A DNA stretch of 64,000 nucleotides. Origin: Methylophaga sp. OBS1 (GTDB lineage Bacteria; Pseudomonadota; Gammaproteobacteria; Nitrosococcales; Methylophagaceae). Below are positions 11,359-26,570 of the stretch, piece after piece (the stretch's first letter is position 1; every line of letters starts with the position of its first letter). The position numbers and the translations under genes are program-made. The notes under the pieces were generated by a model that saw nothing but the letters and a program-made list of their open reading frames with translations, was not told where the DNA came from and ran no database searches. The stretch lies in assembly GCF_026319365.1 (NCBI RefSeq), contig NZ_JAPDMS010000004.1, positions 124,001-188,000 of the forward strand. Direction: 5' to 3'.

Positions 11359-12378
11359 TCAGGCTTGTCTGACACCTGCCGCCTGCAGGCAGAGTTTTTC
11401 CAGCAAACGCCACGGGCAGGTTTTCAATATGCCTTTGGCGGCTTGGTCGATATCGGCCATCTGCGTCAGAAACTGCTGCCAGCGCTGACTATCGTAGCGC
11501 TGCAAGGCTTCCCGCATTAAGGGTTTGTTTTTATCCCAGACCGGCGGTTTCTGAGCAGCAAATACCTGCTCCAGCGGACGACCGTTCTGCAGTTCCACCG
11601 ACATCGCCACAATCCGCCGCAGGCACCAGGCAACAGCAGAAAAAACCGCTAAAATATCAACACCTTCCGCGCGCAGGCGCTCTATTATACGGGGGATTCT
11701 CTGCGCTTGTCCTGCCAGCACGGTATCCATCAGGCCGAAGGCTTCAAAGCGGGCATTGTCGGCGACCGATTGCAGGATCATAGCTTCACTGAGTTCGCCA
11801 TCGACGCTCAGTAACTCCAGCTTGTCGATTTCCTGTGCGGCGGCGAATAGATTGCCTTCCACCCGCTCGGCGATCAGGCTCGCCAGGCGATTGTCGCAAT
11901 CGAGATCGCGTTGTTTCATCCGCTGCATCACCCAGCGTGGTAACTGCGTCGCATCCACAGGCCAGATTGCGACTGTGGCGCCGAGGCTGTCGAGTTCGGT
12001 AAACCACTTGGCTTTCTGCGAGCGATTATCAATTTTGCCGCTGATAATAATCAGCGTGGTGTCTTGCGGTGGTTCAGCACAAAAGCGTCGTAAAGCTTCA
12101 CCGCCCTCTTTTCCCGGGCTGCCCGATGGCAGACGGATTTCAATCAGCCGCTGACTGGCAAACAGCGACAGGCTCTGTTCCTGCCACTTGATTTGTGACC
12201 AGTCAAAACGGCCTTCGACATGCCAGACTTCGCGATCGTTCGCCCCGGCATCGCGTACCCGTTTTCTGATTTTATCGGCGGCCTCTTCCACCAGCAGCGC
12301 TTCATCACCATGCACCAGATAGACCGGTAACAGAGACTGCTGCAAGGCCCCGTCGAGTTGTTCCGCCTTTAGCCGCAT
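11359..12378 (-). CDS. holA: DNA polymerase III delta subunit
   Basis: The delta subunit is the wrench of the clamp loader: it opens the beta ring so that it can be placed on DNA. The 339-residue product matches E. coli HolA in length and layout. The N-terminal segment VYLVHGDEALLVEEAADKIR is typical, followed by ATPase-like domains lacking a working Walker A motif and a helical collar region. It lies 3 bases after lptE, the conserved leuS-lptE-holA order. Its clamp-loader partner DnaX is encoded at 39.2 kb. Confidence 0.94.
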   Translation of the reverse strand: MRLKAEQLDGALQQSLLPVYLVHGDEALLVEEAADKIRKRVRDAGANDREVWHVEGRFDWSQIKWQEQSLSLFASQRLIEIRLPSGSPGKEGGEALRRFCAEPPQDTTLIIISGKIDNRSQKAKWFTELDSLGATVAIWPVDATQLPRWVMQRMKQRDLDCDNRLASLIAERVEGNLFAAAQEIDKLELLSVDGELSEAMILQSVADNARFEAFGLMDTVLAGQAQRIPRIIERLRAEGVDILAVFSAVAWCLRRIVAMSVELQNGRPLEQVFAAQKPPVWDKNKPLMREALQRYDSQRWQQFLTQMADIDQAAKGILKTCPWRLLEKLCLQAAGVRQA

Positions 12379-12381
12379 GAA

Positions 12382-12879
12382 TTAATTAAGGGCAGACAGG
12401 CGGCGGATAATGCTCTGTACCATCTGCTTATACATATCTTCGCGCAATACCCGTTGCTGCTCGTCCATCGCCAGGATCTGATTCTGATCAAACTGGTAAT
12501 CGCGTCTGGCCTCGACCCGTTGCTTATCACCGATAAGTTCACCGTTTTCATCGGTGATCTGATAAATCACCCAGGCTTCCAGTTCATATTCACGCACCTT
12601 GGCATTGCTGCCCACTGTCAGCACATTCTGCTGATAGCGGTTTTCCAGCACGGTAAACAGAGACGCCCCTTCCTGGTAATCCTCAAGCACGTTGATGCCG
12701 TTCCTTTGCAAAGCACGCTTGAGTTGCAGACCAAATGAATCCTGTCGTGTGTTGACGCCCTGAATATAGAGCGTTTTCAGTTCTTCCGGCACCGCCGCTG
12801 CGCCCCTGAGCTGAAAGCCGCAGGCAGTCAGAGTCAGAATGACCAGTGCGATAAAGCTTCTGAACACCACATGATTCAT
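12382..12879 (-). CDS. lptE: LPS assembly lipoprotein LptE
   Basis: LptE is the outer-membrane lipoprotein that plugs the LptD barrel during insertion of lipopolysaccharide. The N-terminus is a lipoprotein signal peptide (about residues 1-19) ending in the lipobox LTAC before GFQLRG, a motif seen in this family. The rest is a small alpha/beta domain with the conserved YELEAWVIYQI and REDMYKQMVQSIIRRL ends. The 165-residue length is close to usual. It lies directly after leuS and before holA. Confidence 0.92.
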   Translation of the reverse strand: MNHVVFRSFIALVILTLTACGFQLRGAAAVPEELKTLYIQGVNTRQDSFGLQLKRALQRNGINVLEDYQEGASLFTVLENRYQQNVLTVGSNAKVREYELEAWVIYQITDENGELIGDKQRVEARRDYQFDQNQILAMDEQQRVLREDMYKQMVQSIIRRLSALN

Positions 12880-12893
12880 GTTTATTTCCTTTA

Positions 12894-15410
<2,517 letters not shown>

Positions 15411-15440
15411 TCAAAATATAGTTGTGCTCAATAGCAACAA

Positions 15441-15464
15441 AAAAGCAGCCCGCAGGCTGCTTTT
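15441..15464 (-). terminator. Intrinsic terminator after the ferredoxin gene
   Basis: Perfect 10-bp stem (15441-15450 with 15455-15464) around a 4-base loop. On the minus strand it is followed by a T-rich run (TTTTTTGTTG), so it ends transcription of the 4Fe-4S ferredoxin gene before leuS. The short T-run on the plus strand makes it partly bidirectional. Confidence 0.85.
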
Positions 15465-15506
15465 ATTAATACGACTATGCCGGCTGCGCATCATAGCGCC
15501 GAACAC

Positions 15507-15764
<258 letters not shown>

Positions 15765-15802
15765 TTACTCCACAATTCGATATTTGAGCGATCTTATCGC
15801 TG

Positions 15803-16852
<1,050 letters not shown>

Positions 16853-16875
<23 letters not shown>

Positions 16876-18163
16876 CTACCAGCACCGTCAGCATTGTGTC
16901 GGCATTCACACGTCGCTCGAATGCCTGTTTAATATCCGCCAAGGTCACTGCGTTCACTTTGTCGTTAAAGTTATCCAGGTAGTCCAATGGCAAGTCGTAG
17001 AATCCTATCATAGCGAGGTAGTCTGCGATCTTGCTGTTGCTGTCCACCCGCAGTGCAAAGCCGCCGGTGATATTCTGTTTGGCAGCGGTTAACTCCGCTT
17101 CGGTAGGGCCGTTTGTGATGAACTTCTTAAGGGTATCCTGCAGCACGGTCAGCGCTTCCTGTGCCTTTTCGTTACGGGTCTGCAAGGCAAACTGATAGGG
17201 TCCTTTCTGCTGCATTGGCCGGAAATAACTATACACGCCGTAGGTTAAACCGCGTTTTTCCCGCAATTCATCGCTGAGCTGCGATACCAGTCCACTGCCG
17301 CCCAGGATATGATTGCCGACATAAAGCGGGAAATAATCCGGATCATCTCGACTCATGCCGGTCTGTCCCATCACGATAGTGGTCTGGGTTGAAGGAAAGC
17401 TTTTGTTGATTTGCTGCGCTTGATTCAATGCCGGCACTTCAGGCAGCTTTTCCGCAGGCTGACCGGTGGCAAGACCGGAAGTCAGCCGTTTGGCGATCTC
17501 CTCTGCCTGTTTGCGGTCGACCGCACCAACTATCACCACCACGGCATTACTGCTGACGTAGTAACGATCATAGAAGGCTTTCAAATCGGCTGGCTTCAGC
17601 TTTTGCACGCTGTCGGCATTACCGGCGGGCATCACACTGTAAGGATGCTGAGCGTACAGACTCTCATAAAAAGCCCGGGTAGCAATCGCCTGTGGTGACT
17701 GATTTTCTGCCTGCAGCCCGGTCAGCAAGGTTTGCTGAATACGACCAAAAGCGTCCTGCGGAAAGGCGGGAGCTGATAGTACCCTGGTGTAGGTATCCAG
17801 CGCCTGCTCAAAGGCCTGTTCTTCTGTCAGCGTGCGCAGGCTGAACACGGCCATATCGCGCTCCGAACTAGCACCGAATTTGGCACCGACATTGGCGAAG
17901 GCACTGGCGATATCATCGGCCGTCATGGTTTGCGTACCTTCGTCGATCATGGCGGCAGTCATTTTCGCTGTGCCCGGCATATCGCCGTCACGTGCCGCAC
18001 CGGCATCAAATACCACGCTGATGTCCACCATCGGCAGCTCTGGTGCTGGGACAAAATAGATCCGGGCATTGTTGTCGGTAGTCCAGTGCTGGATTTCAGG
18101 TCCGGCCCAGCTCAGGCCGGCTGATAACAGAGTGAATACAAATACAAAAGCTCTAGCGAACAT
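16853..18163 (-). CDS. M16 family peptidase-like protein without zinc motif
   Basis: A periplasmic protein of about 436 residues with a signal peptide ending near SAGLSWAG. It has the two M16 domains and the C-terminal motif GLTYGVYSYFRP. The HxxEH zinc site of active M16 enzymes is absent: the equivalent helix reads TAKMTAAMIDEG. In M16B pairs the inactive subunit shapes the chamber, and the R/Y residues of this C-terminal motif complete the active site of its partner. The ATG at 18163 is chosen because GGAG lies 6 bases upstream; the ATG at 18169 has no spacing. The start lies before the upstream gene's stop. Confidence 0.85.
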
Positions 18164-19520
18164 GCGCATCTCCAGCGTTTGAAACAGGACGGCGTCCATC
18201 CAGTGGTAATGGAACCAGCTCAGCAATAGTCAGGCTGTCGTCGACGAAATATTTCCTGGCCACCGCCTGCACTTGCTCAGCGGTCACCGCTTTGATGTTA
18301 TCGACGTATTGCTCGCCGACCATCCAGTCAAGACCGATTGTTTCCAGCATGCCGATTTGCATCGCCTGATAAAACACACTGTCTTTTTCATACACTGTTT
18401 CTGCCACCACCTGGGCTTTCACCCGGTCGAGTTCTTCTGCAGTTACCGGGGTTTGTTTGAGTCGCTCAATCTGTTCACGTACCGCAGCTTGCAGATCATC
18501 CACACTTTTGCCGTTAGCCGGGGTGCCTGCGACCAGGAACAAGTCTTTTAATCTTGAAAACAGGCTGTTACCAGCGCCGACACTGGTGGCGACCTGCTGT
18601 TCTCGTACCAGCTCTCTGGCAAAACGGGCGCTGTTGCCACCATCCAGAACACCTGCAAGCACTTCCAGTGCGTAAGGCTCCCAGCTGTTGTCTTCCGTGA
18701 TGGTAGTCACGGTGGGTACTTTCCACCCCATCATCAGATAAGGCAATTCAGCCGGCGCCTTGACTTTGATTTCGCGTAGTCCTTTCTGAGGCACTTCAAC
18801 ACGTGGCTTGAGTTCGGCGACGGTCTCAGGTTCAAGAGGACCAAAATATTTTTTCGCCAAATCCAGTACCGCTTTGGGCTCCACATCGCCAGCCACGACC
18901 ACCGTAGCGTTATTAGGGGCGTACCACATCTGATACCAGGCCTTTAAGTCCTCCGCTTCATAGTTCTGAATATCGCTCATCCAGCCGATAATCGGGTGGT
19001 GGTAAGGACTACTCATAAAAGCGGCAGCATTGAAATGTTCACGTAGCAGGGACTGAGGATTGTCTTCAGTTCGCATGCGACGTTCTTCAGCCACCACATC
19101 ACGCTCTTTGAGCAGCTCGGCCGGCTCAATCACGAGATTGCGCATGCGATCGGCTTCATGCTTGAAGCTAACCTCAAGGCGATCTTTATGCAGTTTCTGG
19201 AAATAGGCGGTGTAATCACGGCCGGTGAAAGCATTCTGTTCACCCCCGTTGCGGGCGATGATCTGTGAAAATTCATTCGGTTCCAGGTTTTCTGTGCCCT
19301 TGAACATCATATGCTCCAGCACGTGTGAAATACCGGTAATACCGTTGTATTCATAGCTGGAGCCGACTTTGTACCAGACTTGGGACACAACCACCGGTGC
19401 CCGGTGATCTTCCTTGACTATGAGCTTGAGTCCGTTTTCCAGCTCAAATTCGCTGACCTGTGCCTGTACAATGCCGGGCAGTAACAGGGCCAGCCAGGCT
19501 AATTTTTTTAGTTTCAGCAT
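18153..19520 (-). CDS. M16 family zinc metallopeptidase, catalytic partner
   Basis: A periplasmic protein of about 455 residues with a signal peptide ending at GIVQAQ. The inverted zinc motif HVLEH (in GISHVLEHMMFKG) lies near residue 60, with the third ligand glutamate expected in ERDVVAEERRMR near 135. These features mark an active M16B peptidase. It probably works as a heterodimer with the adjacent inactive homologue. The ATG at 19520 fits an AGAG ribosome site 6 bases upstream; longer readings would overlap the divergent ftsY gene. Substrates are unknown; short peptides are usual for the family. Confidence 0.9.
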   Translation of the reverse strand: MLKLKKLAWLALLLPGIVQAQVSEFELENGLKLIVKEDHRAPVVVSQVWYKVGSSYEYNGITGISHVLEHMMFKGTENLEPNEFSQIIARNGGEQNAFTGRDYTAYFQKLHKDRLEVSFKHEADRMRNLVIEPAELLKERDVVAEERRMRTEDNPQSLLREHFNAAAFMSSPYHHPIIGWMSDIQNYEAEDLKAWYQMWYAPNNATVVVAGDVEPKAVLDLAKKYFGPLEPETVAELKPRVEVPQKGLREIKVKAPAELPYLMMGWKVPTVTTITEDNSWEPYALEVLAGVLDGGNSARFARELVREQQVATSVGAGNSLFSRLKDLFLVAGTPANGKSVDDLQAAVREQIERLKQTPVTAEELDRVKAQVVAETVYEKDSVFYQAMQIGMLETIGLDWMVGEQYVDNIKAVTAEQVQAVARKYFVDDSLTIAELVPLPLDGRRPVSNAGDAHVR

Positions 19521-19583
19521 CTGCATCTCTTTAATGGCTGCGTGATAAGATTGACCGTCGAAGTGTAACGACAAGCAGAAAAT

Positions 19584-20648
19584 ATGTTTAGTTTCCTCAG
19601 AAAAAAAAACAAAGCAAACGAGCCGGAAGCGGCGCCAGAGCAGGTTGAAGCGCCTGCTGAAATAACGCCAGCAGCGCAACCGGAAAGCGAGGCTGATGCA
19701 ACCGCAGAAGCCCCATCAAAAACCGGCCTGTTCGGTCGCCTCAAACAAGGTTTGAGCCGAACCAGTAATAAACTGACCGAAGGCTTTGCCAGTCTGGTCC
19801 TGGGCCGAAAAACCATTGATGATGACCTGCTGGAGGACCTGGAAACCCAGCTACTGACCGCGGATCTCGGTGTGGATGCCACCGCACGCATCATTGATGA
19901 CCTGACACAGCGGGTTAACCGTAAACAGCTTGGCGATGTTGAAGCTTTGTTTGACGCCATGCGTGACGACATGGTCAGGATTCTTGAGCCCAGCGCCAAG
20001 CCGCTGGTGATTCCGGCCAAACAAGGTCCGTATGTCATTCTGATGGTAGGCATTAACGGTGTCGGTAAAACCACGACCATCGGTAAACTGGCCAAACAAT
20101 TTCAGCAACAGGGGAAAAAAGTGATGCTCGCCGCCGGTGATACCTTCCGTGCCGCCGCGGTAGAACAACTTCAGGTCTGGGGGGAACGCAACAAAATCCC
20201 GGTGATTGCCCAGCCTACGGGTGCCGATTCAGCCTCGGTGATTTATGACGCCCTGGAAGCAGCCAAAGCCCGTGATATCGACATTTTGATTGCCGATACC
20301 GCTGGCCGTCTGCACACACAGTCCAACTTGATGGAAGAGCTGAAAAAAGTGAAACGGGTGATGGGCAAAATCGATGAGACCGCCCCGCATGAAGTGATGC
20401 TGGTCGTTGATGCCGGCACGGGTCAGAATGCATTGCAACAGGCGCAGCAATTCAACGAGGCTGTCGGTGTTACCGGTATTACCCTCACCAAACTCGATGG
20501 CACCGCCAAGGGCGGCATCATCTTTGCCATTGCAGACAAGACCGGCTTGCCTATCCGTTACATCGGTGTGGGCGAAAAAATTGATGATCTACGCCCCTTC
20601 AATGCCAATGATTTTGTTGATGCCCTGTTAGGACGGGAAGACGATTAA
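19584..20648 (+). CDS. ftsY: Signal recognition particle receptor FtsY
   Basis: FtsY receives the SRP-ribosome complex at the inner membrane and hydrolyses GTP together with Ffh. The 354-residue protein has a short acidic, alanine-rich N-terminal A region (about residues 10-45), a helical N domain and the GTPase G domain. GTP-binding motifs are visible: [15 protein letters not shown] near residue 155, DTAGRLHTQ near 240 and [10 protein letters not shown] near 298. It begins the ftsY-ftsE-ftsX unit, with a stop/start overlap to ftsE. The SRP RNA lies at 39.0 kb. Confidence 0.97.
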   Translation: MFSFLRKKNKANEPEAAPEQVEAPAEITPAAQPESEADATAEAPSKTGLFGRLKQGLSRTSNKLTEGFASLVLGRKTIDDDLLEDLETQLLTADLGVDATARIIDDLTQRVNRKQLGDVEALFDAMRDDMVRILEPSAKPLVIPAKQGPYVILMVGINGVGKTTTIGKLAKQFQQQGKKVMLAAGDTFRAAAVEQLQVWGERNKIPVIAQPTGADSASVIYDALEAAKARDIDILIADTAGRLHTQSNLMEELKKVKRVMGKIDETAPHEVMLVVDAGTGQNALQQAQQFNEAVGVTGITLTKLDGTAKGGIIFAIADKTGLPIRYIGVGEKIDDLRPFNANDFVDALLGREDD

Positions 20649-21298
20649 TGATCCGCTTCAGTGAGGTATACAAACGTTATCCCAACCAGCATGAAGCGCT
20701 GTCCGGACTCAGTTTTGAGCTGGAAAAAGGCGAAATGGCTTTCCTGACCGGCCACTCCGGCGCAGGTAAAAGCACCCTGCTGAAACTCATTGCATTGATC
20801 GAGCGCAGTTCACACGGACAGGTCTGGGTCAACAATCAGAATCTCACCCGGCTGCCGAAATGGAAAATCCCCTACTACCGCCGCAAGATTGGCTTGGTAT
20901 TTCAGGACCACAACCTGCTGCATGATCGTACCGTTTTCGACAATGTCGCTTTACCTCTGATTATCGCCGGTGAGAATCACCGCGAGATTGGACGTAGAGT
21001 CAGAGCCGCGCTCGACAAAGTGGGGCTGCTGGGGAAAGAGCGCAGTCTGCCCATCGCCCTGTCCGGTGGTGAACAGCAACGGGTCGGCATTGCCCGCGCG
21101 GTAGTCAACCGCCCCCCGGTACTGCTGGCAGATGAACCTACCGGTAATCTGGATCCTGACCTGTCACGCGAGATCATGACCTTGTTTGAACAGTTTAATC
21201 AGGTTGGCGTGACCGTTTTTATTGCTTCGCATGATCTGGAACTCATCAACAGCCTGTCTCATCGGCAAATCACGCTTCACCAGGGAAGGTTGGCCTGA
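20648..21298 (+). CDS. ftsE: Cell division ABC ATPase FtsE
   Basis: FtsE is the ATPase of the FtsEX complex, which at the division site controls periplasmic amidases through EnvC and helps divisome assembly. The 216-residue protein has Walker A ([12 protein letters not shown], near residue 36), the Q-loop, the ABC signature LSGGEQQR (near 138) and Walker [12 protein letters not shown]. Start and stop codons overlap those of ftsY and ftsX, indicating one tightly coupled message. Confidence 0.97.
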   Translation: MIRFSEVYKRYPNQHEALSGLSFELEKGEMAFLTGHSGAGKSTLLKLIALIERSSHGQVWVNNQNLTRLPKWKIPYYRRKIGLVFQDHNLLHDRTVFDNVALPLIIAGENHREIGRRVRAALDKVGLLGKERSLPIALSGGEQQRVGIARAVVNRPPVLLADEPTGNLDPDLSREIMTLFEQFNQVGVTVFIASHDLELINSLSHRQITLHQGRLA

Positions 21299-22227
21299 TG
21301 CTCAAACTCAATATTCATAATTACTTCCTGCGTCATCTGCAGGTGATGCTTTACAGCCTGGGACAACTATGGCGCACTCCCGCTGCCACCACCATGACCG
21401 TGCTTGTGATCGGGATTGCTCTGGCTTTGCCTGCAGGATTGTATGTGCTGCTGAAAAATGTAGAACAGGTCAGCAGCCAGTGGGATGAAGCCAGTCAGAT
21501 TTCACTATTTCTGCATCACAGCACGCCGGATCATCGTGGCAAGCAACTGGCCGAGCAACTACTGACCTGGCCTGATATTGGTGCTGTACATTACCAGTCG
21601 GCTAAAGATTCGCTGGCAGAATTCCGTGACTTATCCGGTCTCGACAGTCTGCTTGATACCCTGCCCAGCAACCCCCTGCCCCCGGTGATTATCATTCAGC
21701 CTGAGGCGGGCCAGCATGAAAACGTGGCGCTGCAGAGCCTGCTCGACAGACTGCAGAACATGCAGGAAGTCGAACTGGCAAAACTGGATATGGAATGGCT
21801 TCAGCGATTACGCAGTATCAATGAAGCCGGCGAACGCGGCATCAGCATTCTGGCAATTTTGCTTTCACTCAGCGTGCTACTGGTTATCGGCAACACAATT
21901 CGACTTGCTATCTTAAACAGACAGACCGAAATCCGTGTGATTAAGCTGGTCGGTGGCACCAATGCTTTTGTCAGACGTCCATTCCTGTATACCGGCTTCT
22001 GGTACGGCCTGCTGGGCGGCGCGATTGCCTGGCTGACCCTGCTGCTGACCTTGCTGTTTGTCAGTGGACCGGTGAACCGGCTGGCTTCGCTCTATGACAG
22101 TCAGTTCACACTGAACTGGTTGGGCGGTCAGATGTTTATCGCCCTGCCGCTGTTTGGCCTGGTTTTGGGTGTCCTCGGCGCCTGGCTTGCTGTGGGTAGG
22201 CACCTTGACGACATTGAGCCCACCTAA
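21298..22227 (+). CDS. ftsX: Cell division permease-like protein FtsX
   Basis: FtsX is the membrane partner of FtsE. The 309-residue protein has four membrane segments in the family's order: one near residue 35, a large periplasmic loop to about 175, then three segments near 180-200, 230-255 and 275-295. The loop is where EnvC binds in E. coli. The segment IRLAILNRQTEIRVIKLVGGTNAFVRRPFL is the conserved coupling region. It ends the ftsYEX unit 102 bases before rpoH. Confidence 0.95.
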   Translation: MLKLNIHNYFLRHLQVMLYSLGQLWRTPAATTMTVLVIGIALALPAGLYVLLKNVEQVSSQWDEASQISLFLHHSTPDHRGKQLAEQLLTWPDIGAVHYQSAKDSLAEFRDLSGLDSLLDTLPSNPLPPVIIIQPEAGQHENVALQSLLDRLQNMQEVELAKLDMEWLQRLRSINEAGERGISILAILLSLSVLLVIGNTIRLAILNRQTEIRVIKLVGGTNAFVRRPFLYTGFWYGLLGGAIAWLTLLLTLLFVSGPVNRLASLYDSQFTLNWLGGQMFIALPLFGLVLGVLGAWLAVGRHLDDIEPT

Positions 22228-22256
22228 AACACCCTCAAAACAGGAACTTTTACCTG

Positions 22257-22285
22257 TTTCAAGGTTCACATAGTGGCAATATAAT
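22257..22285 (+). promoter_or_regulatory. Candidate rpoH promoter
   Basis: A perfect -10 hexamer TATAAT at 22280-22285 lies 45 bases before the rpoH start; 17 bases upstream is a weak -35 (TTTCAA, 22257-22262). A weak hairpin (22238-22244 with 22253-22259) just after ftsX precedes it. The -10 is convincing; the -35 is not. Confidence 0.45.
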
Positions 22286-22329
22286 AATTAATGCTATTAT
22301 TGAGCGATGACTCTCAGGAGACTGCGCAG

Positions 22330-23190
22330 ATGACAAACAATGTGGCCCAATACGAACTGGCACTGGCACCAATCGGTAATCTCGATGCCTATACCAGCCT
22401 GGTACACACCATTCCCGTACTGACCGCTGATGAAGAGTACGATCTTGCAAGCAAACTCCAGCGTGACGGTGACCTTGAAGCCGCACAACGGCTGGTGCTG
22501 TCACACTTGCGCTTCGTGGTTCGTATCGCCAAAGGTTACAGCGGCTATGGCTTGCCCGTCGCTGACCTGATTCAGGAAGGTAACATCGGTCTGATGAAAG
22601 CGGTCAAACGCTTTAATCCGGAGAAAGGGGTTCGACTGGTTTCCTTTGCGGTACACTGGATTCGTGCTGAAATCCATGAATATGTGATTCGCAACTGGCG
22701 CATCGTGAAAATCGCCACCACCAAAGCACAGCGAAAACTGTTCTTCAACCTCCGCAGCGCCAAACAACGTCTGGGCTGGTTAAACCAGGAAGAAGTTGAA
22801 GCTGTGGCCGAGGATCTGGGGGTGACACCGGCCAATGTCATGGACATGGAGCGCAGACTGGCTCAACCAGATGCCTCATTTGATCTCCCGGCAGATACGG
22901 ATGATGAAGACAACCATTATTCTCCTGTCGCCTACCTGGCTGCACCGGACAATACGGATCCTTCCCAGCAACTGGAACAGGATGACTACAGCGATTATCA
23001 GCAACAGAAACTGGCTAATGCCCTCTCGACGCTGGATGAGCGTAGCCGCGATATCATCGCCCAGCGTTGGTTGAAAGAAGATGATAAAGCGACCTTACAT
23101 ACCCTGGCTGAACAATATCAGGTGTCTGCCGAGCGCATCAGGCAAATCGAAAACAACGCCATCAAAAAGCTCCAGAAACTGATGGTCTGA
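22330..23190 (+). CDS. rpoH: RNA polymerase heat-shock sigma factor RpoH (sigma-32)
   Basis: Sigma-32 directs transcription of chaperone and protease genes. The ATG at 22330 is chosen because AGGAG precedes it and the product then begins [19 protein letters not shown], as in the family; 286 residues. Region 2 ([17 protein letters not shown], then [20 protein letters not shown]) and region 4 (the C-terminal helix-turn-helix with [16 protein letters not shown]) are intact. The RpoH box [14 protein letters not shown], which separates sigma-32 from other group 2-3 sigmas, is present near residue 135. Its place after ftsX is conserved. Confidence 0.98.
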   Translation: MTNNVAQYELALAPIGNLDAYTSLVHTIPVLTADEEYDLASKLQRDGDLEAAQRLVLSHLRFVVRIAKGYSGYGLPVADLIQEGNIGLMKAVKRFNPEKGVRLVSFAVHWIRAEIHEYVIRNWRIVKIATTKAQRKLFFNLRSAKQRLGWLNQEEVEAVAEDLGVTPANVMDMERRLAQPDASFDLPADTDDEDNHYSPVAYLAAPDNTDPSQQLEQDDYSDYQQQKLANALSTLDERSRDIIAQRWLKEDDKATLHTLAEQYQVSAERIRQIENNAIKKLQKLMV

Positions 23191-23207
23191 AACGACACTT
23201 TAAACAT

Positions 23208-23236
23208 AAAAAAGCCCGCTTAATGCGGGCTTTTTT
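23208..23236. terminator. Bidirectional terminator between rpoH and fdxA
   Basis: A 12-bp stem (23208-23219 with 23225-23236) around a 5-base loop, with A-run and T-run ends. It serves rpoH on the plus strand and the convergent fdxA gene on the minus strand. Confidence 0.93.
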
Positions 23237-23257
23237 GTTGTTATCCTGAAAATCGGA

Positions 23258-23581
23258 TTATCTTTCCAGCAGTGGCGTTTTGTCCGGTTTTCCATCCCAC
23301 TCTTCAGCATCAGGCAGGGGATCTTTCTTCTCAGACAGAACTGGCCAGACACGTGAGAGCTCTTCATTGATTTGCAGAAACTCCATTTGCTCATCCGGCA
23401 AATCATCTTCCGAGAAAATCGCTTCTGCAGGACACTCCGGCTCACACAGGGTGCAGTCAATACACTCATCTGGATCAATAACCAGAAAATTGGGACCTTC
23501 GTGAAAACAATCTACTGGGCAGACATCAACGCAGTCAGTATATTTACACTTAATACAGTTTTCTGTGACAACAAAGGTCAT
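23258..23581 (-). CDS. fdxA: Seven-iron ferredoxin FdxA
   Basis: A 107-residue ferredoxin with a 3Fe-4S plus a 4Fe-4S cluster. The N-terminal cysteines lie in [18 protein letters not shown] and the second set in [12 protein letters not shown], followed by the acidic C-terminal extension typical of the Azotobacter FdI/FdxA group. It transfers single electrons between unknown partners. It is divergent from lapA, and the 164 bases between them hold two short inverted repeats (23610-23623 and about 23623-23640) of unknown role. Confidence 0.94.
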   Translation of the reverse strand: MTFVVTENCIKCKYTDCVDVCPVDCFHEGPNFLVIDPDECIDCTLCEPECPAEAIFSEDDLPDEQMEFLQINEELSRVWPVLSEKKDPLPDAEEWDGKPDKTPLLER

Positions 23582-23745
23582 GTTGAATTCTCCAAAAACA
23601 CGAGTTACGCAGGCTCTAGCCTGTCTTTAATTAAACAGACATTTTACATGATTTGTACCTGTTCTGGGCAAGGATCGATTTTGCGGTATGATCAGGACTG
23701 GATAGACTTTGCTCTGATTTAAGCAATATTAAGGAACTGCGCCGT

Positions 23746-24039
23746 ATGCGAAAATTATTTTTCCTGCTTTTGTTCGCGCTGATTTTTATCGTCAGTGCCG
23801 CATTTGCCGCATTCAACATGACCGAGGTAACAGTCAACTTTTATTTTGGTGAATTTAGTTTGCCACTGTCCGCCGTTTTGGTCATCGCTATGTTGCTGGG
23901 CGTGACCATCGGAATGGTCGTTCTAATATTGACGACACTGAAACTACGTTACGAAAACCGACGTCTGCAACACAAACTCTCGGTATCTGAGCAGGAAATC
24001 AACAGCCTGCGCATTCTGCCGATTAAAGACAGTCATTGA
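23746..24039 (+). CDS. lapA: LPS assembly protein LapA (DUF1049)
   Basis: LapA is a small inner-membrane protein that works with LapB to control LpxC degradation and so the rate of lipopolysaccharide synthesis. The 97-residue product has two hydrophobic segments (about residues 2-22 and 41-66) and a short cytoplasmic tail with coiled-coil character, the usual plan. The stop overlaps the start region of lapB, matching the conserved lapA-lapB operon. Recognition rests on topology, size and partner gene. Confidence 0.9.
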   Translation: MRKLFFLLLFALIFIVSAAFAAFNMTEVTVNFYFGEFSLPLSAVLVIAMLLGVTIGMVVLILTTLKLRYENRRLQHKLSVSEQEINSLRILPIKDSH

Positions 24040-24041
24040 GC

Positions 24042-25222
24042 ATGATGCTTCAGTGGCTATTTTTCCTGCTGCCCGTGGCCGCCCTCTCCGGCTGGCTAAT
24101 GGCACGTCGGCATTACAAGCGACGTTACCGGCCACAGGACTCCACCTTCAGCCCTGAATACTTCAAAGGCCTCAACTACCTGCTGAATGAACAGCCTGAC
24201 AAAGCGATTGATGTCTTCATCGGTCTGCTGGAAGTGAACAGTGAAACGGTGGAAACCCATCTTGCACTCGCTAACCTGTTCCGGCGCCGTGGCGAAACCG
24301 AGCGTGCTATTCGTATTCATCAGAACCTGATTGCACGACCTACACTGAGCAGCACCCAGCGAACCCAGGCCCTGGTCGAGCTGGGGTTAGACTACATGAG
24401 CGCCGGGGTGTTGGACCGGGCCGAACAATTATTTCTTGAGCTGTTACAGCAATCGCCAACCCCCTCTGAGGCACCGCGTCAGTTGCTAAGGATTTACCAA
24501 CAGGAAAAAAAGTGGCAGCAAGCGATAGATATGGCAAAAAAACTGCCCGCGGACAAAAAAACCAACACACACACACTGATCGCCCAGTTCTACTGTGAAC
24601 TGGCAGAGCCGTTGATTGAAACTGACAGGCAACAAGCAACCAACCTGTTACGCAGTGCGCATCACTTTGACCCCGATTGCGTTCGAGCCAGCCTGCTGGA
24701 AGGAAAAATGCTGATTCACGCGGGTCAATACCGCAAAGCCATCCGGGTTCTGCAGCAAATTGAACAGCAAAACCACTTTTTCCTGTCAGAAGCTTTACCG
24801 CTACTGGAACGCTGCTATGAACACACTGGTCATATGCATCTGTTTCGCGATTGGCTGCAAAGCCTGCTGCAGCGACACCCTAACCTGACCTCAGCCCGTC
24901 TCTTACTGACGCGACTTATCCGCAAGCAACAGGGCAATCAGGCGGCGCAACAGTTTCTTTATCGTGAGCTCTATCAACATCCTTCCGTGGAAGGTCTGCA
25001 TCAGTTAATTATGCTGGGTGAAGACAATCATCAAGTACTCATCCCCTTGATTAAAGAGGTCACAACGGCGCTGATTCATAAGGGCGATCGCTACACCTGT
25101 AAAAACTGCGGCTTCTCCGGACGCACCATGCACTGGCAATGTCCGGGGTGCTCGAAATGGAGCACCGTCCGTCCCGTCGAAATTCATTTATCTGCATTGG
25201 AAAAATTACTGGAGCCAACTCG

Positions 25223-25226
<4 letters not shown>
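24042..25226 (+). CDS. lapB: LPS assembly protein LapB (YciM)
   Basis: LapB recruits LpxC for proteolysis by FtsH and responds to PbgA/YejM, tuning LPS synthesis. The product has an N-terminal membrane anchor (MMLQWLFFLLPVAALSGW), a run of tetratricopeptide-type helices (about residues 30-340) and a C-terminal rubredoxin-like metal site, CKNCGF and CPGCSKW, near residue 355. The ATG at 24042 is preferred over a TTG two codons earlier; 394 residues. The stop overlaps the start of the ArsC-like gene. Confidence 0.95.
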
Positions 25227-26534
<1,308 letters not shown>

Positions 26535-26570
26535 TGTGATATAAATCTCACCTATCAGAGGAGGTCAGTC

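Noticed and set aside
22304..22327. Possible RNA thermometer over the rpoH ribosome site (GCG/CGC and CTC/GAG pairs)
   Set aside because: Only two 3-bp stems with mismatched internal bases; too weak to claim, although E. coli rpoH does have such control.
23610..23640. Two short inverted repeats between fdxA and lapA
   Set aside because: Short, AT-rich and not matching a Fur, IscR or FNR site that I know; mentioned only with fdxA.
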